Assembly: GCA_958009055.1 (NCBI GenBank) | Contig: OY253650.1 | Coordinates: 372,001 to 436,000 of the forward strand | Direction of reading: 5' to 3' | DNA length: 64,000 nt | Source of the DNA: Choricystis sp. odSpoLacu1 | Taxonomy: Eukaryota > Chlorophyta > Trebouxiophyceae | Part shown: one piece after another, positions 41,790-51,981 of the stretch | How positions within the stretch are numbered: position 1 is the first letter of the stretch | Layout of the letters: each line of letters starts with the position of its first letter | The notes under the pieces: model-generated | Seen by the model: only the letters and a program-made list of their open reading frames with translations | What the model was told of the DNA's origin: nothing | Database searches by the model: none | Made by a program: the position numbers and the translations under genes

Positions 41790-43374
41790 TCACGGGCGGC
41801 CACGCTTGTGGCCACCCTTGCGCGCGCTGCCGCCGCCGCCGCCACCCCGCTTGAGCGCACTCCCGCGCGGTTGCGACCCGGGGGGCGTCCTGACCGAGGG
41901 AGCGGGCACGGGGCCGCCCGCTGCATGCACCAGGTTGGACTTGAGCGCCCACTGGACCCGTTTTTTGGAGGAAGGGGCTGCCGCGCGCGCGGCGCGCGGC
42001 GCCGCGGGCGCGGCGCCTGCCCCCGCCACCGCGGGCGCGGCTACCGGCTTGCGCGGCGCGGCGGGGGGCGTGGCGGGGGCTGCAGCCGTGGGAGGGGCGA
42101 CCGCATCACCGTCCTGCTTCCTGGCTTTCTTGGATGTGCGGGGTGGGGCGAGGGCAGCAGGCTCGGCAGGCGCGGCCGCCGGCGTCGCCACCACGGCCGC
42201 CACCGGCTTGGCTTTCACCGGCGCCTGCTTCACCGCCGCCTCCAGCGCCTCCCCCACCTCGTACAACAGCCCCCGGTTGCGGGCCCGGGTGGCCGTGTCG
42301 GCCGCTGCCGCCGCAACGGCGGCCGCCGTCGCCGCCGCCAGCGCGGTGGGTCGCCACGCGCCGAACGCGCCGCCCCTCCCCTCCGCCAGGGCTACGGTCA
42401 ACGGCTCGAAGAAGGAGCGTGCCAGCCTCGACGCGAGTTCAGGCCGAGGTGTGGCCGCCAGGGCGGCGACAAAGGGGGAGACGAGTGATGCCGCCGCGCC
42501 GCCATCCACCCCGCCCCCCACCTCTGCCACAGCCGCCAGCTCAGCCGCCGCCGCGTCCGCGATCTGGAGGCTCAGCCCCGCCTGCGCCACGCCGGCGGTC
42601 GCGTCCGGCGTCAGCACGGCGGCGATGGGGGTGAGGAGGCGGGCGGTGGCTTTGGGAGCACACCCTGTGGCCGCGGCCGCCGCAAACGTCGCGCGCAGCA
42701 GCGACCGCACCAGCATCATGAACTTGTCCAGCCTCAGCCTGTCGATGCCGCCCCACTCGCGCTGCAGCGTGGTGAAGGCGGCGTCCAGGTAGACGGCGGC
42801 GGTCTGAGGAGAGGGAGGGTGGTTGAGTGAAACAAAGTGGTGGTTTTCACAACCACGTCATTTCCTCGTGATCTCTCTCTCTGCGTCTCTTTCTCTCACC
42901 TTGATGTGGACCGAGCCGACGATGTCGGCGATGCGTTGGGCCAGGTCGCGCTGGCGTGTGGTTTTGGGGACAAGGAGGGACGGTGAGTTGGAGCGAAAAA
43001 TGGAAGTGGGGGGGCGTGGCCAACGCCCCCCCCTCACCTCCCTCCCCCACTCCCACCACGCCACAGATTGGCAACTCCTCTACCCTTTTCACCTGCACCG
43101 GCCCCAAGTCAGAGTGCCAGAACGCGTAGAACACGCCCGCCCACAGTTTCAGCATGTCGCCGCGCGGCACCCCCCCCGGCGCCCTCGCCCCCAGCCACGC
43201 GCCCAGCGCGTCCAGGGCGCGGGCCCGGGTGGAGGGGTCGGGCGACGCCAGGGCGCGCGCGAAGCGGGTGTCGGCCGCGGTGGCGGCGTGCGGGGCGACC
43301 GTTTCGAGGGGCGGCTTAACGCGGCGCGCGCGCTTGGCCGGGGGGGCGGGCCGCCCGTCGGCGGCGGGCGGCAT
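41790..43374 (-). CDS. RRP1: RRP1/NNP-1 nucleolar ribosome-biogenesis protein
   Basis: Exons 43374-43093, 42950-42900 and 42803-41790 (448 aa). RRP1 acts in the nucleolus in 27S pre-rRNA processing for the large subunit. Family blocks: FARALASPDPSTRARALDALGAWLG, MLKLWAGVFYAFWHSD, RDLAQRIADIV and the nearly invariant REWGGIDRLRLDKFMMLVR. The C-terminal ~170 residues are Ala/Pro/Lys-rich and end in a basic Gly tract (ARKGGHKRGRP), consistent with nucleolar retention and RNA binding. Together with RPA12 and PRMT3, this is the third ribosome-production gene of the window. Confidence 0.9.
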
Positions 43375-43605
43375 GGTGGAGAGTGTGTGATAGTGGGAGT
43401 GCAGAAGTGGGGAAGGAGAGTGAGAGGAGCGGTCGCGGCAGCCCGACGCACGCAACACAATGCGACGGCTGGAGGAGTGGTCGGTCGGGCAGCGCCGTGT
43501 TTGCCCTCTCTCTCTACGGGAAGACGCCCACACTGGACGCAGTTTTCTGACACAGGTTAACAGAGTGTAAAACAAAACACAGACAGAAACACACATAGGC
43601 CTCTC

Positions 43606-44103
43606 TCAAACCACCGCCCCCGCCGCAAACCCACGCCTGCTCGCCGCGCGCCGCGGCGGCGGCGGCGGCAGCACGGCCGCAGCCTCTCCCTCCTCCTCCC
43701 CCCCTCCCAGCCTCCTCTCCCGCCGCAACACGGCCCCAACGGTGAACGATTTGTTCTTTGACAGGGGGCGGCAGGCGTCGATCCTCACGACGTCGCCCAG
43801 GGTGGCGGCGCCGGCTTCGTCGTGCGCGAAAAACTTTTTTGTGCGGCGCACGCGGACGCGGTACTTGGGCACCGTGGTCAGCCGGGTGACGGCGACGACC
43901 ACCGTTTTTTGCATGGCGGTCGAGATGACCTGAGGGAGTGTGGGTGGGGGTGGGGGGTAAGGTCAGTGAGTCGCTCAATGGTCACGCCGGGGGTTGGCGC
44001 CTGCGCCACACGCTCCCCGTCCCCGCGCAACAGCAGGGCAGCAGTCCCATGTCACGGGCCCCGAGATCTGTGGCGCACGCACCTTGCCCACAAACGACCG
44101 CAT
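43606..44103 (-). CDS. organellar ribosomal protein uS17 (probably mitochondrial)
   Basis: Exons 44103-44083 and 43929-43606 (114 aa). uS17 binds 16S-type rRNA in the small subunit. GKVISTAMQKTVVVAVTRL, YRVRVRRTKKFFAHDE, GDVVRIDACRPLSKNKSFTVG are the standard uS17 blocks of the bacterial type. The protein starts directly on the fold with only MRSFVGK, as mitochondrial uS17 often does; a plastid copy would be expected to carry a longer leader. A 30-residue Arg/Pro/Ala tail follows. It is divergent from the RING gene. Confidence 0.88.
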
Positions 44104-44337
44104 TCGGAGAAAATAAGCCGCCGCAGCCTGTAAACTAAAAAGAAACGGACGCGCTCCTCGTCCCCGCGTGCGTGTGGGCGCTAGCGTAGCACACGGGGAT
44201 GTGCGTGAGAAGCGGGTGCGTGGGGAGCTGAGCGGTGCCCGCGGGTTTCACGAGAGGACGTGCCCGGCGTCTCTTTTCTGTGTTCGTTGTGCGAGTCACA
44301 CTTCTCTTCGAAAAAACCTTCTGCAGCTGCCGCGCCG

Positions 44338-45636
44338 ATGGCATCGCCACACGGTGCAGGCCCGCCGCCGGGCGGCGACCCCCCCCAGCAGCCCGTGGCG
44401 TCCTGGTGGTCCACCCTGCTGGCGCCCGCCTTCCCCCCCCCCCCCCCCGACGCGCCGCGCCGCCCGCCCACCCCGTCCGACGCGGCGGCCGCCCTGCTGC
44501 GGCGACTGTCGTCTGGAGGAGGGGCGGCGACGACGAACGCGCCAGACCCCGACGTCGAACGGCGGGACACGCCGCGCGGGGGTGGGGTAGGCGGGTCACC
44601 ACGCGCGACGCCGACGCCGACGCCCCTCCCCACCCCTCTGCCCACCGCCCCGGACGGCCTGCCCGACGGCGCGGTCGCCATCGATGTCGCCGACATACTC
44701 AACGTCTCCGGCCCAGACGCGCACGGCTTTTTCGTCGCACTTTTGCTGTGCTATTTCATCGCCTCCCACTTCCTGCGCCTCGTCGCGCTGGCCGCCCTGG
44801 CCGCTGCTCAAACCGGCCACAACTCCATCACAGTGACCCAAGCAGCCCTGAAAGCTGGGCGGTCTCGGTCCTTGTTGGCTCGGCTGGCGGGGGCTGCGAC
44901 GCTGCAAGCGGTGGCGGCACTCACCCTGCTGCCGGCTGCCGGCCTCGTCCCTGGCGGAGGCGCCACCTACCTCCGCATGGCGGTCCTGCTGCCCCCCGCG
45001 CCAGGCGTGCTGACGAGTGTTGTCGATCTTTTATTTATTGTGCTCTCGTTCGACGCTGCTGCCCGCCTCGCCACGACCGCCGCCAAGGCCACCCTCCTCG
45101 TCCTGCACCCAGTCACCCCGCCCGACCGCCTGCGCCGGCGGGAGGCCGCCCTGGCCGCCCTGGACGCGGGGGCGGCCACCGCACGGGCTGCCTGGTCCAC
45201 CGCGCCCTGGGTGGCCTTCCTGGCCACCCCGCATGCCGCCCTGCCCGACGTCGCGGCCGCCGCGTTTGCCCTCGCGTTTGCGGCGGGCAAGCTGGTGGTC
45301 GTCACGCGGCGCGCGAGGGCGGCGGGGGCGGCGCTGGCGGCCACGGGGCGGGACGCGGCGTGGGGCACACCAGTGGCATTGAATGACGCCGACGCTGACG
45401 TTGAGGCCGGCACGCCCGCCTTGCCCGAGTGCCCCATCTGCCAGTCGACGCCCGTTGATCCCATCCGCCTGCAGCGGTGTGGGCACGTGTTTTGCGAGGG
45501 GTGCGTCGAGCGCTGGTTTGAGCAGGGGAGGGACACTTGTCCGATGTGTCGTGCATCGATCGGGCTGCTGCCGGGTGGAATAGCGCCCACGGCAGCTGCG
45601 CACGCGGGGACGAGCTTGGTGCCGCAGGTCTTTTAG
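44338..45636 (+). CDS. membrane RING-finger E3 ligase (RNFT-like)
   Basis: Single exon, 432 aa. A low-complexity N-terminus (~100 residues, Pro-rich) leads to four to five hydrophobic segments (FFVALLLCYFIASHFL, LLFIVLSFDAAARL, AAFALAFAAGKLVVV among them). A C3HC4 RING closes the protein: CPICQ, then RCGHVFCEGCVERWFEQG and TCPMCR. The layout of several spans followed by a C-terminal RING with HVFCEGC is that of RNFT1/2, ER ligases of quality control. Substrates cannot be inferred. The ATG at 44338 is used; the frame is open upstream but without an ATG. Confidence 0.85.
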   Translation: MASPHGAGPPPGGDPPQQPVASWWSTLLAPAFPPPPPDAPRRPPTPSDAAAALLRRLSSGGGAATTNAPDPDVERRDTPRGGGVGGSPRATPTPTPLPTPLPTAPDGLPDGAVAIDVADILNVSGPDAHGFFVALLLCYFIASHFLRLVALAALAAAQTGHNSITVTQAALKAGRSRSLLARLAGAATLQAVAALTLLPAAGLVPGGGATYLRMAVLLPPAPGVLTSVVDLLFIVLSFDAAARLATTAAKATLLVLHPVTPPDRLRRREAALAALDAGAATARAAWSTAPWVAFLATPHAALPDVAAAAFALAFAAGKLVVVTRRARAAGAALAATGRDAAWGTPVALNDADADVEAGTPALPECPICQSTPVDPIRLQRCGHVFCEGCVERWFEQGRDTCPMCRASIGLLPGGIAPTAAAHAGTSLVPQVF

Positions 45637-45876
45637 CAGAGGGGTTGAAACGGGGACAGGGGGTGGGTAGCTGTTTGTAGCCAGGAGCGAAGGAAGGAAA
45701 CAAAGACGGCGTCTCCCCCACCCGCACAACTCGCATTTTCGTGCGCCCATCTGCGCTCGCGACTCCTCCCCGCCCTGCCGCGCCCCCATCCGGCCCACTC
45801 ACCCGCATACTCCAGTGTGTCGCGTGCGTGTGTGTGTGCGGGGCGCGCGTGGAAAGAGTTTTGTTTGCGCACAAAA

Positions 45877-47481
45877 ATGGCACCACCACCCGCCGTCATC
45901 GGCCTAGGCGTCCTCATGATCGTCACCGGCACCATCAACACTATCGCCACCAAGCTGCAGGATCGCACAGTCGTGGGAGTGGACAAGGCGGGGGACCCTG
46001 TTTATTTTTTTGCCCCGGGTGTGCAGTCCGCCTTCATGTTCCTGGGGGAGGCGCTGTGCCTGGCCGCCCACGCGTGGCGGGCTCGATTCAGGAGTGGTGG
46101 TGGTGGTGGTGGTGGCAGCAGTGCCACAGCCACCCCCTCCTCCTCCACCGCCCGTCGCCTCACCCCCCCCGTCGCCGCCTCCTTCGCCCTCCCCGCCGCC
46201 CTCGACGCCGTCGCCACCACCCTCATCAACGTGGGCCTCTTCTACTCCTCCGCCTCCGTCTACCAAATGCTGCGCGGCACGCTGGCCGTGTTTGCGGCGC
46301 TGTTCACTGTTTTGTTGCTCAAACGACGGCTGCACGTGCACCACGTCTTCGGCGTCGTCCTGATCGCCAGTGGCGCCGCCATCGTGGGCGCGGCCTCCGT
46401 GTTACTGGGCGACAGCGAGTACAGTGGCGGTGTGGCGGCACTGGCGGCCCTGCTGCCCCCCCCCCACCCACCACCGACACCCCCACCCTTCACCCCCTCC
46501 GCTTCCCGCACCCTGCTGGGCAACGCCCTCATCGTGAGCGCCCAAGCCGCCACCGCGCTTCAGTTCATTGTGGAGGAGAAGGTGTTGGGTGGGGCGAGGG
46601 TGCCAGCCATGGCAGCCGTCGGCCTTGAAGGCGCGTGGGGCCTGGCCATCTGTGCGGTCGCCCTACCCGTCCTATCGGCTGTGCACACACGTGTCGGAGG
46701 CGGCCGTGTCATGGACTCGGGCGCCGCGCTGCGCCAAATCGCGGCCTCCCCCCGCCTCGCGGCGTCCACCGCGCTGTCCGTGGCGTCCATAGCAGCATTC
46801 AACACCCTTGGCATCAAGATCACCAAAAGGCTCTCGGGTGCATCCCGGGCGGCTGCAGATGCAGCCCGCACGCTGCTGGTGTGGGGTGTGTCGGTGGGCT
46901 TTGGGTGGGAGAGAGTCGGGGGCGCGGCGACCGCCATCCAAGCCCTGGGCTTCATTGTGCTGCTCTCAGGGTCCGCGCTCTACAATGAACTCATCAAGGG
47001 CTGCCTGTTGAGCTCGGGGGGCGCGGCTTCGGCCACCGCGGCGAGCGGGGACGGCGGTGGCGAGTCGTCAGGTGAGCCGTCCGATGTTGAAACGCCCCTC
47101 CTGCCACCGCCGCCCCCGCCCTCCCGCCTCCACCGCCCCCGGTCGGCGGGCGCACCCATGCCCGCTCCCCGTGCTCGCCACGGGGGCAGCGGCGGCGACT
47201 CCTCCTACACGCTGGCGCGGTCGATGCGCCTCTTCCCGCCCGCCGCGCTGTCCCCCCACTCCCTCGCCTCGCCGTCCCTGGGGGAGCCGTTGCTGGCGGT
47301 CGACATCGTGGGCGGGGGTGGAGGTGGAGGTGACGGCAGCAGTGGCGCACCCGTCACCAGCGGCAGGGGGAGGGTCGTGTTTGCCGACACGACGCCCGAC
47401 GCCTCTGGCCGCGGGCGCGGCGACGCGGCGGCCGCGCTCGCGCGCGCGCGGCGCGGGGGCGGCAGCCAGGACGGGGAGTGA
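45877..47481 (+). CDS. SLC35F6-like membrane transporter
   Basis: Single exon, 534 aa. Ten predicted spans of the drug/metabolite superfamily. GVLMIVTGTINTIATKLQD, FLGEALCLAAHAW, SVYQMLRGTLAVFAALF, LQFIVEEKVLGGARVPAMAAVGLEG, IAAFNTLGIKITKRLSGASR and QALGFIVLLSGSALYNELI follow human SLC35F6 from end to end. The human protein sits in lysosomes and mitochondria and its cargo is uncertain. After the last span comes a ~160-residue Gly/Ser/Pro-rich tail not found in the human protein, probably cytosolic and disordered. Confidence 0.9.
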   Translation: MAPPPAVIGLGVLMIVTGTINTIATKLQDRTVVGVDKAGDPVYFFAPGVQSAFMFLGEALCLAAHAWRARFRSGGGGGGGSSATATPSSSTARRLTPPVAASFALPAALDAVATTLINVGLFYSSASVYQMLRGTLAVFAALFTVLLLKRRLHVHHVFGVVLIASGAAIVGAASVLLGDSEYSGGVAALAALLPPPHPPPTPPPFTPSASRTLLGNALIVSAQAATALQFIVEEKVLGGARVPAMAAVGLEGAWGLAICAVALPVLSAVHTRVGGGRVMDSGAALRQIAASPRLAASTALSVASIAAFNTLGIKITKRLSGASRAAADAARTLLVWGVSVGFGWERVGGAATAIQALGFIVLLSGSALYNELIKGCLLSSGGAASATAASGDGGGESSGEPSDVETPLLPPPPPPSRLHRPRSAGAPMPAPRARHGGSGGDSSYTLARSMRLFPPAALSPHSLASPSLGEPLLAVDIVGGGGGGGDGSSGAPVTSGRGRVVFADTTPDASGRGRGDAAAALARARRGGGSQDGE

Positions 47482-47894
47482 GGGTGCGAGTGTGGTGGGG
47501 ACTGTTTGTGTGGCCAGGTGGCGGGGCTCCCAGTGAAAGATGCTTTTTTGTGTGTGGGCGGGGGCGGAGGAAAGGGGCGGGTGTCCCATCATCACGTGCG
47601 CGTCAGCTTCCGCCGCCCCCTGCTACTCCCTTTTTTTTCCTCCACGTGCTCTCTGGGCCGGGCGCTGCGGTGCATTGTAGAAACGTTGTGTGTATGTAGC
47701 ACTTGTGTGTGTATTTTGTGTGGATGGTGGGCGCTGAGGGTGGTGTGGTGGTGGATCACGGCGGGTGGTTTTTTCCATCAAACGACAAACGACCCGCTGT
47801 TTCTTCACATCTTTCTTCCTTTTCTCCTCACACCTCCCCCGTTTCCCATCCCCTCACCGCGCCGGCCACCTCCCCACAACACAACACACACACC
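47482..47894. other. intergenic region upstream of GME
   Basis: 413 bp with GT-rich stretches (about 47685-47730) and a pyrimidine/CACA-rich leader immediately before the GME start. No gene is seen. Confidence 0.5.
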
Positions 47895-49931
47895 ATGGCC
47901 GCCGTCGTCGACACCTCCACGCTGGCCCGCTTCCCGTTCCTCCCTTACTACCCTGATGCCAAGCTGCGCATCTGCGTCACCGGTGCTGGTGGCTTCATCG
48001 CGTCCGCCCTGGGCAAACGCTTAAAGAAGGAAGGGCACTACGTGGTGGCGTGCGACTGGAAGCGCAACGAGCACATGGCGGTGAGTTGGAAGAGGGGGCG
48101 GGGGTTTTTTTGGCGGGGGGGACGGCCCATGTGAACGGCGGCTCTCGCCGTCCGCCTCCCGGCCCGCGCGCGCGCTCGCCTCCACACATGGTACCAGTGA
48201 TGCAGCCGTCTGCAGCGAGGGCGGGGCAGGGGAGGGGAGACGGCGGCCATGTGGGCGGGGGCGGGCGCGACACACGCGTGGTGAGCTTGCGGCTCACGAG
48301 CGCTCGGCAGTGCCCGGGCGCTGCGTGCCGCGGACACGGGGCGCCCCTGCTCCCGTGCGCCCGCGCCGCGGGGGCGGCTGCCGTGTCGACGTGCGCCAGC
48401 GGGGGCGGGCGGGTGGGCGGGCGCTGGTCGCGCCCCCGATTTGGGGGGCAACGCCTCTCGCCCGCCCTCGGGCGTCGGGAGCGCCGGCGCGTGGCCGCGT
48501 GCCGCGCCGCCGCCCGTGTCCGCGCCGCCCGCCACCCCCCTCCGCCCCTGCGCCCACCCCCACTTTCTGGTCACGAGTCCCCGGCACCCAATTGGCACTC
48601 ATCTCACCCACCCACCCACCCACCACCACCACAGGAGGAGGACTTTTGCGACGAGTTCCACCTCGTCGACCTGCGCGTGAACGACAACTGCAAGAAAGTG
48701 GCCGCCGGCTGCGACCAAGTGTTCAACCTGGCGGCCGACATGGGGGGCATGGGGTGAGTGTGGAGTCGTGTGGGGGCGAGAGAGAGGGAGAGCGGGGGCG
48801 GGCGGGACGGAGGGGGACGACTTCGCTCTCGCCCTCTTTTCGGCCGCGGATACCGACGCCCCTGGCCACACGTTTTCGTGTCCCACGTCCCCCTCTCACA
48901 CGCCTCCTCTCCCCCCCCCTCCCTCACACCTGACAGCTTCATCCAGTCCAACCACTCCGTCATCATGTACAACAACACCATGATCTCGTTCAACATGCTG
49001 GAAGCGTCCCGCGTGGTGGGCACCGTGAAGCGCTTCTTCTACGCGTCGTCCGCGTGCATCTACCCCGAGTTTCGCCAGCTCGACGTCACCGTGGAAAGTG
49101 GCGGCCTCAAGGAGGCGGACGCGTGGCCCGCCCAGCCGCAGGACGCGTACGGCCTGGAGAAGCTGGCGTCCGAGGAGCTGGCGATGGTAAGAGTGTGGGA
49201 GGGAGAGAGAGGAATCAAGCGAACACAAAAACACACCCCCTTTTTTTTCAACCCCCCTTTTCCCTCCCATCCCACAGCACTACGACAAAGACTTTGGCAT
49301 TGAGTGCCGCATCGCCCGCTTCCACAACATCTACGGCCCCTTTGGCACGTGGAAGGGGGGGCGCGAGAAGGCGCCCGCCGCGTTTTGCCGCAAAGCGATC
49401 ACGTCCACCAAAGAGATCGAGATGTGGGGCGACGGCAAGCAGACCCGCTCCTTCACCTTCATCGACGACTGTGTGGAGGGCATCCTGCGCATCACCGCGT
49501 CCGACTACAACGCGCCCCTGAACCTAGGGTCCAGCGAGATGGTGAGCATGAACGAGATGATGGCGCTCGCCCAGTCCTTCAACGAGAGCGACCCCCTCCC
49601 CATCAAACACATTCCCGGCCCCGAGGGCGTGCGCGGCCGCAACTCGGACAACGCGCTCATTCTGGAGCAGCTGGGGTGGGAGCCGTCCATCAAGCTGGCG
49701 GACGGGCTGCGGTTGACGCACTCCTGGATTAAAGGCGAGCTCGCCAAGGAGGCCGAGGCGGGGGCCACCGACACGTCCGCCTACGCGTCGTCCCAGGTGG
49801 TGGGCACGACCGTGCCCCGGGAGCTGGGCACGCTGCGCGCGGCGGATGGCAAGGAAGGGTACGAGAAGGCGGCGGGTGGTGCGGTCAAGGCCGACGGGCC
49901 GGGCACGCCCGACAAGGTGGCCACCGTGTGA
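47895..49931 (+). CDS. GME: GDP-mannose 3,5-epimerase
   Basis: Exons 47895-48080, 48635-48753, 48937-49186 and 49278-49931 (402 aa). GME converts GDP-D-mannose to GDP-L-galactose, the committed step of the L-galactose route to ascorbate and a source of cell-wall L-galactose. Rossmann loop VTGAGGFIASALGKRL; MGGMGFIQSNHSVIMYNNT; the active-site Cys/Tyr/Lys region in SSACIYPEF and YGLEKLASEEL; FHNIYGPFGTWKGGREKAPAAFCRK; WGDGKQTRSFTFIDD. Compared with plant GME (~377 aa) it has a ~40-residue C-terminal tail. Intron 1 is 554 nt, much longer than the others. Confidence 0.97.
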
Positions 49932-50464
49932 GCATGGCGTTTCCCCTGCCCTTCTCCTGCCTTGCTTTTTCCCTTCTGCGAACCCCATTCTTTGCCTAAA
50001 CTTTCGGTGACTTTTGTGCCATTCCCACACTTCACTTTGACTTCTTCTTTTTTGTGCGTGCGCCCGGCTCCCCACCCACCCACCCCCAAAAAAAAAATTC
50101 CGCGACACTTTTTCACCACCATTTTTCCCTTTGGGCGAGAGAGAGAGAGAGAGAGATCGGGTTGACTCCACACAAACAGAGGGACCGCGGGCGGGGTGGG
50201 TGGTGGCGATAACTCGCGTTTTTTCCATGACCCTCCGAACAACACTCACTCAAAAAAGAAAAACCTGTGACCATTTCAAAGGAACGACGACGACCCCCTT
50301 TCTTTTCTTGAAACATGGAGAGTGTGTGGGTTGAGGCCAGCGGCGGCTCTGTCTCTCTCAGAAAAATAAAAACACTTTTTTTCTTAATGAACTTAACAAG
50401 ACCCTCCAAACTCTCTCCCTCTCTCGCAAGTGCGTCACACACACACACACACACACAGCACGAC
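49932..50464. other. convergent intergenic region GME / Rab2 with two microsatellites
   Basis: 533 bp between two stop codons. Contains an A9 run near 50090, (GA)n at 50137-50156 and (CA)n at 50436-50457, and a T/A-rich stretch around 50365-50400. No gene is seen. Confidence 0.6.
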
Positions 50465-51639
<1,175 letters not shown>

Positions 51640-51981
51640 GACGTGCAAAAACAGCGAGAGAAGAAAAGGCGCACGCGCGCAGAGGTCAAAGGCTGTGCGC
51701 CTGGGTGGCTGCCCGCCGGTCGGGGCGGATACGTGGAGAGGGTGTGTGGTGCAGAGAGAGACGCCTGCGCCGCGGGGAGGCGGGGGAGCAGGGCGAGAGG
51801 AAGCGAGGGAGAAGAGTGTTGAATGGGCAGACGAACTCGTCGACGAGTTTTCTACTCGCCTCGACCAACCCTCCCCAGCAACCATCCAGAGCAGAGTGCA
51901 GCCTTTATTTATGTGTCGACCTGTGATTGATTCTTTGCAAGTGCGGCCCCCGTAGGGCCGCCAGTAGGGCAATACTCTCTT
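51640..51981. other. intergenic region between Rab2 and DDX41
   Basis: 342 bp between the Rab2 start and the DDX41 stop, both minus strand. GC-rich in the Rab2-proximal part and more balanced near 51840-51960. No gene is seen. Confidence 0.5.

Noticed and set aside
48038..48598. 186-codon minus-strand open frame in GME intron 1
   Set aside because: Composition bias alone explains the lack of stops; no recognisable protein.
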